Below the pieces are notes generated by a model, which worked only from the letters and a program-made list of their open reading frames with translations, did no database searches and was not told the DNA's origin. The position numbers were made by a program, and so were the translations under genes. From positions 1 through 60,306 of IMG/VR virus record IMGVR_UViG_3300030406_001449: a stretch of 60,306 nucleotides of DNA; one strand, 5' to 3'. Shown in pieces: positions 1-10,254 of this stretch (its first letter is position 1; each line of letters opens with the position of its first letter). This DNA comes from a virus.

Positions 1-2
1 CA

Positions 3-698
3 GGCACACGCACACGCACAAGAGACACAGATTTCTTTAGTATGTTAAAACCAGGCACAGCTGCAGATATAAATATGCCTATTGAAGGACGAAGTATAGC
101 TAATTTCAAAAAAGAAAGAGATAGGTTAAAAGAAGCATTTGGTGTATCTGATGAGTTTTTTGAAGATAGTAGAGCAGAAGCAATTAACCTAGGATTAATA
201 GAGGCAGGGCTTCGTGTCGCAGGAGGCGAATCAGATAATCCATTAGCAAACTTATCTGCAGGGGCATCTCCTGTTATGAAAGCATTTACTGAAGAACAAA
301 GAAGGCTTAGAGGTGCTCAAAGATTAGAAAATCTAGCGGCTATGCAAGCTTATTCTGATGAAGCAAAAGAAATTAGAGGATATCAAGCAGCTTTATTAGA
401 TAGGTTTTATCAAAATGAAGCAGCGAAAGCAGCAAGAAGAGGTGACGACCATGATAAAGCTCACACATTAACAATGAAATATCTTGCTGACAATGTGCCT
501 GGTGGAATACCAACAAATTATCCAGGCAGATACCCAGATGCTACAGACGATTACAGAAGAATATATGAAGTAATGTTAAGTACCGTTAGAACAGGTCTGC
601 CAATAACAAAAGAACAAGCTGAACAAATGATAATAACAGGTGGTACTGGAAAACAACAACAACTCAATAAAGGATTCAGTGATACTAAAAACCCATAG
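3..698 (+). CDS. C-terminal part of virion/ejection-type protein (gene continues from right end of window)
   Basis: The frame is open from base 3 with no stop or ribosome binding site before it; the first ATG is at 42 but has no Shine-Dalgarno. The upstream residues read Gly-Thr-Arg-Thr-Arg-Thr, matching the Gly-Thr repeat in which the right end of the window stops, so I infer this is the 3' part of the gene starting at 59540. The visible product is about 230 residues, hydrophilic, mostly helical, rich in Ala, Lys, Glu and Arg, with no catalytic motif. The stop is 8 bases before the giant ejection-protein gene, so the two are probably cotranscribed. The function is inferred only from position, at the end of the ejection-protein block. 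Confidence 0.7.
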   Translation, partial: GTRTRTRDTDFFSMLKPGTAADINMPIEGRSIANFKKERDRLKEAFGVSDEFFEDSRAEAINLGLIEAGLRVAGGESDNPLANLSAGASPVMKAFTEEQRRLRGAQRLENLAAMQAYSDEAKEIRGYQAALLDRFYQNEAAKAARRGDDHDKAHTLTMKYLADNVPGGIPTNYPGRYPDATDDYRRIYEVMLSTVRTGLPITKEQAEQMIITGGTGKQQQLNKGFSDTKNP

Positions 699-706
699 GA
701 GTTAGT

Positions 707-3700
707 ATGCCAAAATATAACATTACAGGCCCAGATGGACAATCCTACACAGTAGATGCTCCTGAAGGAGCTACTGAATCTCAAGCTCAAAATTATATAT
801 TAAATAAATATTATGCTCCTCCTGAAGATGAGGAGACTGCTGGTTTTTTTGAAGGACTTCAAAGTGGTACTAAGCGTTTTTTATCAGGCATTCAGACAGG
901 AGTAGAAGCTCCATTCACTAGCGGTGAAGAAGCTGCTATATCAGGTATTGAAAGAGGAAAAAATATAACTGGAGCTCCTGGCACAAGTCTTAAAAATGTA
1001 ACATCAAGAATAGACAGAGGTGAATATCTTGGTGCTGTAGGTGAAGCGTTATCTCAAGTACCTGGTGCTCTTGGCGAACAAACTCCTGTATTAGCTTCTA
1101 TTTTTGGAGGTACTAAACTAGGCACGGCAATCGCTACAGGCTTTGCAAGGGGTTTAGCTTTACCTTTACCTCCTCATCTTAGAATTGCTGCAGGGCTTAT
1201 CGGAGGTATGGCGGCACCATTTTTCTCTATGGCAGGTAGTAATATGGAGCGAAAAGCAGAGGAGGATATAAAAGCAGGTAGACCCGTAGATGTTGATGAG
1301 TTATCAGCTTATAGCACGGCTTTAGCACAGTCAGCTATAGAGCGAGCGGGTTTAGCGTACTCAGGTATAAGTAAAGTATTAGGTTTTTCTTTAGTAAAAG
1401 GAGGCACTAAAGCTGCTGAAAAACTTGCTAGAGAAAACATAGCTTCTGCTTTAGCAAAAGGTGCAGGTAAATTAGCAGTAGTTGAAGGTGCAACAGAGGC
1501 TACCCAACAACTACTTGAAAGGTATTATGCAGGGCTACCATTAACTGATGAAGATGCTCAAAAAGAATATATGGAATCAGCTTATGCCGCTGCTTTACTA
1601 TTTCCATTAGGCAGTTATCAACGTGCTAGTGAAAGAAGTGGAGCTAAACAAGAAATTAGACAAGAAAATATAAAAAAAGCTAAAGAAAAACTTAAAAAAA
1701 CTCAAGAAGAAGAAGAGCAAAAAGAAAAAGATGCAGATAAATCTATTAGTGAAGAAATAAATGATATTGAAAGACAAGCAAATGCTGAACTTGCAGGAGA
1801 CGTTGACTTAGGAGATATCTTCACTGTAGATGATATGAATAGAGCAAAATTCAGAAGTAGAGATACTGCTCGTAACAATTTATTAAAACTTGACCTTACA
1901 AAAATTACAGAATTACAACAAGCCGATGAAATTCTAACTGAAGCTTTACGAACTTATGATGATGCAAGAGTTAATAAAAAAGTAATCAGAAAACTAAGAA
2001 CTAAAGTTAGAAAAAGAATAAAAGAGTTAGAGACTACTGGAGATGCACCGCCGCCACCTGCAGAAGAAACTGATGTTGTTGTTGTTAGCGAAAAAAAAGA
2101 AGACGAAGAAAAAGAAGTTGTCGAGGAAAAAGACATTGTTGTTGAAAACAAAAAGAAAGATGATGAAAAAATTGTAACTGATGTTGGCGAAGAAATTATT
2201 TCTGCTGACGACGATGTTATAAATATTGTAGACGATAAAGTGGTTGAGGAAACAGCTGTTGAAACAACTGATGTAATTGAAAATGAAGAAGAAGTTTTAA
2301 ATTTTATTGCAAATACGGATAATGTAACTAAAAATAAAATAGTAACTCAACTAAATGTAACTCAAAGTGAAGCTACAAAAATACTTAAAAAAGCTCTTGA
2401 CGATGGAGTAATCAAAGCCGACACTAAAGGAAGAAGCACTATTTATACAGGAGTTCAAGATGATAGAAGAACTGGAAAAAGAGGTAGAGGAGCAGCTCAA
2501 GACGTTGACCAAAGAGGACTTGGAGTTGGCGTTGATCCTTCTGTACAACAAGCCAAGGCTAGCGACGACATTGCCGAAGAGGTTACAAAAAATGACCGAG
2601 ATGCAGTGGCTACTCTTGGATCAGATACTGGACAGCTTACTGGAAGAAAAAAACGAGTCGACACTCCATTAATACCTGCAAAACAAGCAGACGTTTTAAG
2701 AAAAAAACCAGGTGTAAAAACCACTGGAAAAATTCAAAAAAACTTTGTAGGAAAAACTGTAACTCTTGCACAAATAGACCCTGATATTCAAGGTGGATTT
2801 ACATTAAGAACAGGAGAATATATTAATAAAGAGGGCACTCCTGTTTTGCGTACTAGAGATAGAAATTTTAAACCAAAACAAAAACAACAAGGGATTGAAG
2901 AGTCTGCACCAGGATTAGTTTCAGAATTTGTAATTAATGACAATGCAATAATAAATCCTAACTCGCAACAATTTACGAAGTTAAAAAAACTAGCTAAAAC
3001 TGCTAGAGAAAAAAATACAAAAACTAATGTTTTTTTTGAAGGGCAGGTAACAAATTCAAAAGGACTTATTGAATCTTTTCAAAATGAATTAAAACAAATA
3101 AGAGCCATTGAGGCAGGAGATACAACAGGAGGGTTTGTAGATAACGCTTTATCTCCCGTTAGAAATACTGCTCTAAGACGTTTGACTCAACTTAAAGCAA
3201 ATGCTAGGAAAGCTTTAGCAGACCCAGAATTCAAAAAAGACATTAATAAAGAAAGTAATAAATCGCTTAAAAATTTATTATTTTCACGCAGACCTGGTAT
3301 TGAACAAGATAAAGAAGTTATTAAAGGTTTAAAAGGAGTACAAAATTTAGGTGAGGCTTTGACAACTATAGAGAAAAAATTTGGTGATTCGTTATCAACA
3401 GTTCAAAAACAACTTCTACCAATAATTATGGGAACTCCAAGAACAAATCAAACTTCTTTTAAAATTAGTCCTAAAATGGAACAAAAAGAAGGCGGATATG
3501 GTTCTTACGAATTAAAAACAGATACAATTAAAATATCTGACAATGCTGATTTGGAAACTATATTTCACGAAGGCACGCACGCAGCTACTGCAAATGAAGT
3601 TAGTAATCACGTTAATGAAGACGGCGTAGGTATAACTAGAATAGGAAAGCGTTTAGTAGAACTTTATAATGATGCTAAAAGAGCTGATGTTGATAATGAG

Positions 3701-6700
3701 TTTAGTATAGAGTTAGAAAATGTAGATGAATTTGTAACAAATGCCCTTAATAATGGGCAGTTTCAAGAATATTTATCTAGTATACCTGCCAGTGAATCTA
3801 ATTTTAAGGCACCTCCACCCCCTCCTACAGGTCAAGACGCAATACAAGAAGAAAATTCTTATATAAGAGATTTAGAAAGAAAAGGAGCTACTGAACAAGA
3901 GATTATTGGTTTAGTAAGAATTAGACGTGCTGGAAATAATACTGTGTGGTCTAAATTTGTAAACACAATAAAAGACATGTTTCGAGCTAATGATACGCCT
4001 CATAATGTTTTGAATGATGTTTTAGCCATATCTCCTAGTTTGTTTTTTGGTCCTAATGCAGAGCAGCAAATAGGAAGTGATAAAATATTATATAACAAAA
4101 ATGAAAGTTATACTGATGAGGAACTTAAAGAAGTAAACGAACGTTTAAAACAACCATCAGAAGTTGCAGCTGACCAAGAAGATAAAATAAAAAAAGAAAT
4201 CGGTGACAGTGATAGTTTAGTTTCTATCTGGGATAAAATTGCGACCTCTGTATTTTCATTTGACGCAGCTTTAAATAATAAAGTAAGAAGAGAATTAGAA
4301 AAAGATCAAGACACAGATTGGGAAGTAATATCAAAAACTCTTAATGAGATGTCGGTGTCTCAAGTTTTACATGTTGAAAACGTGGTAGAAGAGTTTTTAA
4401 AGTTTGGAAAAATTAAATATAACACTGACACAGATAAATTTGTGGTTGTAGATGAAGGAAATGCTAGTTTTCAAAGAGTTATGGATTCTTTAAAAGAACT
4501 TGCTGCTAAAGCAAATGTGCAATATCAAACAATGCGAGAAGCCGCAGATAAAAATTTTAAAGCAAGACGAGCTCAAGAGCTTATAAATAATAACAATATA
4601 ATAAAAGCTCAAATGAAAGCTTTATTTAAGCAAGGTAAAAAACAACAAGCAAAAGATTTAGGTAAAGCAAATTTAGTCAAAGTTTTGTTAACTCAGGATC
4701 AAATAGATGAGGCCTTAACTTTAAGTAAAACTTACCCTGAATTAAATGATATACACAATATGTGGATAGAAAGTAAAAATGATGCTATACAATTTTTAGT
4801 TGATACAGAAATAATGACTCCAGAACAAGCTAAAGAGTTTTCTATGGTGGTTGACACTGAGGGGGCCCCAGAGCAAATGATTGAAAAAGATGAGAATGGT
4901 AATTTTCTAGATACTTATGTGCCTTTTTATGGAAAAAATACAAAGAAAAAACCTAGTGCTCGTCAAAAAACACGTTTAGGAGATAGAGGAAAGTTTTATA
5001 GATTGAAAGGTACATATGAACCTGTTGATGATGTATTTACAAATATGGAACTTTGGATGCGTAGCTCATTAAAACGAGGTATGCTAAACAAAAAAGCTTT
5101 AGATAAAATAAAAGCAATAGAATCTTTACCTCAACAAGCTCAAGATACCATAATGAAAACAGGAGAGGACGTTGACCGTGCTAGTGCTAATACTGTAGCT
5201 ATGAGTAGAGTAAGAGACGGAGTTCGTAGAGTAGAATATTATCAGTTTTCTGATCCTTTTTTTGCACAAGCTTTTAGTGGAATGGAAAGAGCTCAAATAG
5301 ATGGGCTAGGTTTTATTACTAATATTTCAAACTTTTTAAGAAGTAACGTGGTTTTATATCCGTTATTTTCTTTAGCTCAGTTACCACAAGATTCAGTATC
5401 TGCTATGTTCAGCTCAGGTGTTAAAAATCCTTTTATGATTCCATTAAGAGTCCTAAAAGAATTTCCAAAGACTTTGCTTAATATGAGTCAAACTCACAAA
5501 GACATGAAAAAATATGGAGCAGTAGGATTTGCAGGAACTTACTCACAAGCAGATGTTGATGCTAAAGGTGAGATAATGGATGATGGATTTTATAATAGAT
5601 GGTCTTCTAGTATAAGAGCTAACCCTGTCGGAGATGCAGCTTTAACTTTTTTAAATCGTATAGCCATGGCATCAGACAACGCTGTAAGACAAGCTGTTTA
5701 TGAACAAACTATGAAAGAAACAGGTAATGAAAGATTAGCTATAGAAAGAGCTTTTGAAGTTATAAATTTTAAACGAGCAGGTTCTAACGCAGCTGTAACA
5801 ATGTTGCGTCAAACTGTGCCTTTCTTTGGTGCTTATTTACAAGCAGCTTCTGTACAAGGTAGAGTATTAACAGGTAGGGGTATAACACCAACACAAAGAG
5901 CTCAAGGTATGCAGCAATTACTTTTAACAGGAACACAGTTAGCAATGTTAACTTTGGCTTACACACTTATGGCAGATGACGATGAAGACTCAGAATATGA
6001 AAAACTTGATCCTACAATAAGAGATAGAAGATTTTTATTAGGAAACGGTGCATATATAACTTTAAGACCTGACTTATTTACTTTCTTATTTAAAATAATG
6101 CCAGAGCAAGTTATAAATACTATGAATGAAGAGCAAGATAATAAAAAGACTTTTGATTCTATGAAAAGAAATTTAGGTGAAATTTTTAACGCAAACATAG
6201 TTCCTCAAGCAGTTAGACCTATAGCAAACGTTTTATCTAATCGTGATGCTAGAACAGGAAGACCAATAGTTCCACAATCAATAGCTGATTTAGAAAAAAG
6301 AGACCAGTACACAGCGAACACAAGTGAGTTAGCAAAAATACTTAGCGATATGACTGGAAATGTTAGACCTACTGCAGAGTACGATTACTATTTACGACAG
6401 TATTTAGGGTACACAGGAGGCTTATTAATGATGTTTGCGGATAAAATAATTGATGATTTAGATGTATATGATTATGACAGAGCAACAAAATCTGATAGAG
6501 ATTTACTTGCGAGTATTCCTGGTATGAGTAATTTTATAGCTAGAGAATATGGTAATAGACATACTACCGATTATTACGAAGCAAAAGCTGAAATTAGTAA
6601 AATATATAATTCTTATAAAAATTTAGAGAAAAATGAATTTGACAGAAAAAGAGTGGAGGACTACGCAAAAGATAATTATTCTGTTATTCAAGCAAAAGGA

Positions 6701-6913
6701 GCAATAAATGCGAGAGTCAAAGCATTACAAGGTATAAGAAAAGAAAGAAGAAGATTAATTGAAGCACCTAGGACAATAATATCAGCAGACGGTAAAAAAG
6801 AATTATTAGATGCTTTTTATAAAGAAGAACGAGAAATATTACGAGAGATAAGAGACCTCCGTAAAGTCGTGTTTGGAACAGGCTTTGAAGACCCACCTGA
6901 AACTATACGTTAG
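707..6913 (+). CDS. Giant polyvalent internal/ejection protein with HExxH metallopeptidase motif
   Basis: A 2068-residue protein with a strong AGGAG ribosome site. It is the largest gene here and the last of the rightward block, the place where podoviruses encode internal proteins ejected with the DNA. Seen in order: hydrophobic Ala/Gly-rich segments around residues 120-230; a Lys/Glu coiled coil near 325-350; a Val/Glu/Asp-rich low-complexity stretch near 450-560; HEGTH at 954-958, followed by Glu1008 in VDEFVTNAL, which fits a gluzincin-type zinc site; and a C-terminal part (about 1650-1950) with VINFKRAGSN and VPFFGAYLQ, which resembles the LPD38-type domain of large polyvalent phage proteins. 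Family knowledge: such proteins are packaged and delivered into the host. That the zincin cleaves a host or virion protein is inference. Its stop overlaps the convergent gene by 4 bases. Confidence 0.85.
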   Translation: MPKYNITGPDGQSYTVDAPEGATESQAQNYILNKYYAPPEDEETAGFFEGLQSGTKRFLSGIQTGVEAPFTSGEEAAISGIERGKNITGAPGTSLKNVTSRIDRGEYLGAVGEALSQVPGALGEQTPVLASIFGGTKLGTAIATGFARGLALPLPPHLRIAAGLIGGMAAPFFSMAGSNMERKAEEDIKAGRPVDVDELSAYSTALAQSAIERAGLAYSGISKVLGFSLVKGGTKAAEKLARENIASALAKGAGKLAVVEGATEATQQLLERYYAGLPLTDEDAQKEYMESAYAAALLFPLGSYQRASERSGAKQEIRQENIKKAKEKLKKTQEEEEQKEKDADKSISEEINDIERQANAELAGDVDLGDIFTVDDMNRAKFRSRDTARNNLLKLDLTKITELQQADEILTEALRTYDDARVNKKVIRKLRTKVRKRIKELETTGDAPPPPAEETDVVVVSEKKEDEEKEVVEEKDIVVENKKKDDEKIVTDVGEEIISADDDVINIVDDKVVEETAVETTDVIENEEEVLNFIANTDNVTKNKIVTQLNVTQSEATKILKKALDDGVIKADTKGRSTIYTGVQDDRRTGKRGRGAAQDVDQRGLGVGVDPSVQQAKASDDIAEEVTKNDRDAVATLGSDTGQLTGRKKRVDTPLIPAKQADVLRKKPGVKTTGKIQKNFVGKTVTLAQIDPDIQGGFTLRTGEYINKEGTPVLRTRDRNFKPKQKQQGIEESAPGLVSEFVINDNAIINPNSQQFTKLKKLAKTAREKNTKTNVFFEGQVTNSKGLIESFQNELKQIRAIEAGDTTGGFVDNALSPVRNTALRRLTQLKANARKALADPEFKKDINKESNKSLKNLLFSRRPGIEQDKEVIKGLKGVQNLGEALTTIEKKFGDSLSTVQKQLLPIIMGTPRTNQTSFKISPKMEQKEGGYGSYELKTDTIKISDNADLETIFHEGTHAATANEVSNHVNEDGVGITRIGKRLVELYNDAKRADVDNEFSIELENVDEFVTNALNNGQFQEYLSSIPASESNFKAPPPPPTGQDAIQEENSYIRDLERKGATEQEIIGLVRIRRAGNNTVWSKFVNTIKDMFRANDTPHNVLNDVLAISPSLFFGPNAEQQIGSDKILYNKNESYTDEELKEVNERLKQPSEVAADQEDKIKKEIGDSDSLVSIWDKIATSVFSFDAALNNKVRRELEKDQDTDWEVISKTLNEMSVSQVLHVENVVEEFLKFGKIKYNTDTDKFVVVDEGNASFQRVMDSLKELAAKANVQYQTMREAADKNFKARRAQELINNNNIIKAQMKALFKQGKKQQAKDLGKANLVKVLLTQDQIDEALTLSKTYPELNDIHNMWIESKNDAIQFLVDTEIMTPEQAKEFSMVVDTEGAPEQMIEKDENGNFLDTYVPFYGKNTKKKPSARQKTRLGDRGKFYRLKGTYEPVDDVFTNMELWMRSSLKRGMLNKKALDKIKAIESLPQQAQDTIMKTGEDVDRASANTVAMSRVRDGVRRVEYYQFSDPFFAQAFSGMERAQIDGLGFITNISNFLRSNVVLYPLFSLAQLPQDSVSAMFSSGVKNPFMIPLRVLKEFPKTLLNMSQTHKDMKKYGAVGFAGTYSQADVDAKGEIMDDGFYNRWSSSIRANPVGDAALTFLNRIAMASDNAVRQAVYEQTMKETGNERLAIERAFEVINFKRAGSNAAVTMLRQTVPFFGAYLQAASVQGRVLTGRGITPTQRAQGMQQLLLTGTQLAMLTLAYTLMADDDEDSEYEKLDPTIRDRRFLLGNGAYITLRPDLFTFLFKIMPEQVINTMNEEQDNKKTFDSMKRNLGEIFNANIVPQAVRPIANVLSNRDARTGRPIVPQSIADLEKRDQYTANTSELAKILSDMTGNVRPTAEYDYYLRQYLGYTGGLLMMFADKIIDDLDVYDYDRATKSDRDLLASIPGMSNFIAREYGNRHTTDYYEAKAEISKIYNSYKNLEKNEFDRKRVEDYAKDNYSVIQAKGAINARVKALQGIRKERRRLIEAPRTIISADGKKELLDAFYKEEREILREIRDLRKVVFGTGFEDPPETIR

Positions 6914-7116
6914 CCTACTCGCCAAGTTCTAACTCCTAAATGATTATCCTTAGAAGTAACAAAAGTCTTGACTCTAACCCCTGCACGTTTAGCACCTGAC
7001 TCTATTGCATATATCATATGCGAAGTTTTAAGAGTAGGCACAAAAAAACTTTCTCCTACTGCCATACCCTCAAACGGGAATATCCACTCTATTTCTTCAT
7101 ACAAGTTCAGGGTCAA
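6910..7116 (-). CDS. Small conserved phage protein, 68 aa
   Basis: Last gene of the leftward block. It overlaps the primase/helicase gene by 20 bases and, tail to tail, the giant ejection gene by 4. The product is compact with no membrane segment or Cys cluster; the central part reads FEGMAVGESFFVP, then a helix and a basic segment ending in RTWRVG, suggesting a small single-domain fold. I recognise the general pattern as recurrent beside phage primase/helicase genes but know no function. Coupling to the upstream gene suggests a replication accessory role (inference). Confidence 0.75.
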   Translation of the reverse strand: MTLNLYEEIEWIFPFEGMAVGESFFVPTLKTSHMIYAIESGAKRAGVRVKTFVTSKDNHLGVRTWRVG

Positions 7117-9946
7117 TCTCCTTAATAATATCTGGTGGTAGTGTGTCTGTGCTAATTATATAAGCATTAGTATTAAACTCATCTAGGCCAGGCTTCCAAT
7201 TAGCCGCCATCTTTTTACGTTTATCTACAATCTCTATGCCGTGCTGTTGCATTTGATATACAAACTGCTTAGGTGATACGCTGTTTTCCTCTATCAAGAA
7301 CTTCCTAAATACTGACTTAGTAATACACAGTTCTTTCTTATCCGTGTCTAGGCGTACATACAATGAGTTTCTTGGTTCTATAATTACTTTACCATCGTGA
7401 ATCTCTAGTATAGAGTTATTGTGCTGTGATATAAATTCTCCTATGAGAGAAAGGTAGTTAACATTGTTAGCTTTTACTACGTTATCTCTTATGTCTATCA
7501 TCTCTCCAACAATCTTACTGTATACTCGGTCTACATCTATATGCATAATACTAGCTTCATCACATATCTCTCCTGCTACCATAGTAACTGCCACTAAGTT
7601 TTCATAGAATCTAAACGCTGTATCATCACCAAAGTCTTTCTTAAATTTAGCTACCCAACGGTCAATACGAGTGTCAATCTCACTTCTCTCATACCCCATC
7701 AAAGCTTTGATAAACTCAGGTCCTGCCCACCCATGATTAGTCAATAGTGGGTTAAACATCTTACGCCCTTCTGCAGGTTTGTCCTTAAGTAGCTGAGGTT
7801 TGTGTAGATAGAACTCTATTAACCTGGCTATCTCACCGTTAGGGTCTTTCTTAGTGATGGTTAGCTTATCAATTAAAGAGTGGTTAGTAGTAAAGATACC
7901 TACTAATGACGCTGACATCTCATGCTCTCTTTCAGCGTTAATAGAGGCCTGCATACGTATCTTAGCTTTACCTTGTGATATCTTATGCACCATCTGAGAT
8001 AACAGACGACCGTGCATATTACCCACCTCATCTAACCCTAGTGGCAGGTTATGTAGCCCCAAGAATCGCCCTGTGAGGGCATTATCGGTGGTTTCTAACA
8101 CAGACATATCCTTAGGGTGCCCCCACATGCTTAACGCTGCATATAGAGCTCCTGTCTTACCAGCACCTGTATCTCCTGTCAAAGATATACTAACACCAGA
8201 AGTAGAGGTATAGCACATCAAAGCAGAGCTAAGACCTGTTAACGCTACGAAAGCATGTACCTCTAAGCCCTCTTGATTGAGTTTATTAGCTACCTCTTTC
8301 CATTTATCAAAGCTACCTGCTCGTACAATATGCCTAGCTATGTTACGACATAAGGCAGATGTAGGACTGCTGACCTCTTTGCCATTACTCTTGATTTCTA
8401 AATCGCCAATAACAAAAGCGTCTTCTTTGGGTGTCCAACCCATCTGAGTTCTCATTCTTGAAGCTGCCTTATCGGCTTGTAGATAAGAACCCCATGCAAC
8501 TAAATAATCCATAATAAGTTTCCATTGGTTGTTTTTAGGGTTAAATAATACCCCATGACTAGATATTAACTTCCTCAGCTCATTACCATCATAGATTGCA
8601 CTAAATGGCACATAGAACTCTTCAGGCTCATCGTGAGGAGGGTCTACTTTCATTAGCATACAATTACCATCGTGTGCACTAATGACTCTCTTCAAAGAAT
8701 AGAAATCATAAGTAGATACTAGATGTGTCTTTTGCTCTACTAAGTCTCCGTTCTCATCAAATACTGGTTTAGGTTTAAAATATATGCCACCCTCTTGCCC
8801 TCTGTAAAATCCTTCTCTTTCTATTTCTGCGGGTAGTCCTTGTAAGCTAGTGACTACTAAGGGTTTGCCATTCGGTAGTATCTGTACTTCAGTCTTCACA
8901 GGATTCATAGTGGTGGGTGCAGGTACAAACACCTTACCTAATATTAAAGGATTAGTTATCTTACCAAAATGAGGACAGCTTGGACAGACATCAGGGTTTA
9001 AGTTGTTAAACACCGTGCATGACTGTGGTTTATCTTGTGTTTGTGTAGCTTTTCTCTCTGTGCCCTCTTTACTATAACCTGGGTAGTCTTCAGATAATGC
9101 ATGTATAGCTCTGTCCCTGTCTACACAATGTTGAGCAATAGACAGTCCTGCGTACCATAAAGGCTCAGGCAGTGATGCTCTATTTCTAATTATATGTCTT
9201 ATCTGAAGACATCCTTCATTAGATGCCTCATCTAAACTTTTGTCAGCAATCGTACTAAACTTAGAAGAGTAATTACTTAAACCATTCATCTGTTTAGTTA
9301 GCTCAGTCATCTTAGGACTTTTTAATATATCTTCAAATGATTTTGTGATTGTACCTAAAAACTCTTTAAACATATCGAACTTATATATCTTTATGTCCCC
9401 GCTTATTATTTTTGTTGGTGTTGGTGGATTAGATTTAAAGTTAAATGTATTAGGACATCTAAGTATCCTAGATTTATCTGCAGTTACAGCAGGGTCTATT
9501 TGTAACCCATTATCAATACATAGTTGTTTGAATTTGTCTGCATACAGTTTCCACTCTTCTACAGGAACTGCAGTATCCAACATCCAATATGCGTGTATAC
9601 CATTACCACTATCTACGACCACAGGCGGTGGTAGCTGTTGTGATTGTATAAATTTTCCTAAGGCATTAACAGCTTCTTCCTGACTGCTAAACTCCTTAGT
9701 GTCCCCTACATCTAAGTCTACAAAGAAAGACTTCAAAGACTTTGCATTTTTTCTACTGTGTCCATCAAAATTAGCCATACCAATAAACACATGGCTATCA
9801 TGCTTTCTCTCCTCAACTCTATCAACAAGTTCGTCAATAGAATCCACAAAGATATGTCGCATACGCTGTCCTTCACCCGCAGGTAGTACAGCTACACAGT
9901 AAGTACCTTCATCAGGTAATACTTTACTGTAGAATTCTACACTCAT
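7097..9946 (-). CDS. Primase-helicase (PrimPol domain + DUF927-type ATPase)
   Basis: A 949-residue replication protein. The N-terminal part carries archaeo-eukaryotic primase-like signatures: DLD at 77-79, SGNGIHAY at 113-120, and DKSRILRCPNT at 157-167. A Cys-rich stretch (CPSCPHFG, near residue 315-325) follows. The C-terminal half is a DUF927-like ATPase with a Walker A GDTGAGKT at 591-598 and a Walker B LGLDEVG about 40 residues later. Family knowledge: such fusions make primers and unwind the fork. The gene starts with ATGA overlap with the HTH gene upstream (9943-9946) and ends overlapping a 68-residue gene, so all three are in one leftward operon. It should work with the family A polymerase encoded at 15028-16893. 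Confidence 0.9.
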   Translation of the reverse strand: MSVEFYSKVLPDEGTYCVAVLPAGEGQRMRHIFVDSIDELVDRVEERKHDSHVFIGMANFDGHSRKNAKSLKSFFVDLDVGDTKEFSSQEEAVNALGKFIQSQQLPPPVVVDSGNGIHAYWMLDTAVPVEEWKLYADKFKQLCIDNGLQIDPAVTADKSRILRCPNTFNFKSNPPTPTKIISGDIKIYKFDMFKEFLGTITKSFEDILKSPKMTELTKQMNGLSNYSSKFSTIADKSLDEASNEGCLQIRHIIRNRASLPEPLWYAGLSIAQHCVDRDRAIHALSEDYPGYSKEGTERKATQTQDKPQSCTVFNNLNPDVCPSCPHFGKITNPLILGKVFVPAPTTMNPVKTEVQILPNGKPLVVTSLQGLPAEIEREGFYRGQEGGIYFKPKPVFDENGDLVEQKTHLVSTYDFYSLKRVISAHDGNCMLMKVDPPHDEPEEFYVPFSAIYDGNELRKLISSHGVLFNPKNNQWKLIMDYLVAWGSYLQADKAASRMRTQMGWTPKEDAFVIGDLEIKSNGKEVSSPTSALCRNIARHIVRAGSFDKWKEVANKLNQEGLEVHAFVALTGLSSALMCYTSTSGVSISLTGDTGAGKTGALYAALSMWGHPKDMSVLETTDNALTGRFLGLHNLPLGLDEVGNMHGRLLSQMVHKISQGKAKIRMQASINAEREHEMSASLVGIFTTNHSLIDKLTITKKDPNGEIARLIEFYLHKPQLLKDKPAEGRKMFNPLLTNHGWAGPEFIKALMGYERSEIDTRIDRWVAKFKKDFGDDTAFRFYENLVAVTMVAGEICDEASIMHIDVDRVYSKIVGEMIDIRDNVVKANNVNYLSLIGEFISQHNNSILEIHDGKVIIEPRNSLYVRLDTDKKELCITKSVFRKFLIEENSVSPKQFVYQMQQHGIEIVDKRKKMAANWKPGLDEFNTNAYIISTDTLPPDIIKEIDPELV

Positions 9947-10254
9947 ATCTGTATGCGGCCATCAGATTCTACAAACACTATAGCAGAAGCTATGTCATTA
10001 GCAGGAAGCACTCCATCTGCTAATCCTTGCTCTACTGCGTCCATAAATTTTATTACTTTCTGATGGTTTTGGTGCTTCATAGGTCCACCCCTGAACCATG
10101 AATGCACTGTCATACGAGATGTGCCCACTCCTTGAGCTACATATTTAATTGGTAAGTTTGCTTTTAAACATAATTTAGCTAACTGTATTCCTAGAATACT
10201 ATCATCAGCTTTATCTAATCCTAAAACAAATCTATCACTATATGGTCTTGGCAT
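9943..10254 (-). CDS. Small helix-turn-helix DNA-binding protein
   Basis: A 103-residue protein. I chose the second in-frame ATG (10254) because GGAGG lies 6 bases before it and it overlaps the upstream stop as TAATG. The central part (YVAQGVGTSRMTVHSWFRGG) has helix-turn-helix character like Cro/XRE or transposase-type DNA-binding domains, flanked by helices. It sits between the ssDNA-binding-like gene and the primase/helicase with overlaps at both ends, so it is translated with replication genes. It may regulate the early operon or recognise an origin; neither is shown. The earlier ATG at 10266 would add four residues. Confidence 0.75.
   Translation of the reverse strand: MPRPYSDRFVLGLDKADDSILGIQLAKLCLKANLPIKYVAQGVGTSRMTVHSWFRGGPMKHQNHQKVIKFMDAVEQGLADGVLPANDIASAIVFVESDGRIQI

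Noticed and set aside
9345-9902. Plus-strand frames of 112 and 67 codons opposite the primase/helicase gene
   Set aside because: Shadows of a long, well-supported minus-strand gene; no starts with ribosome sites.
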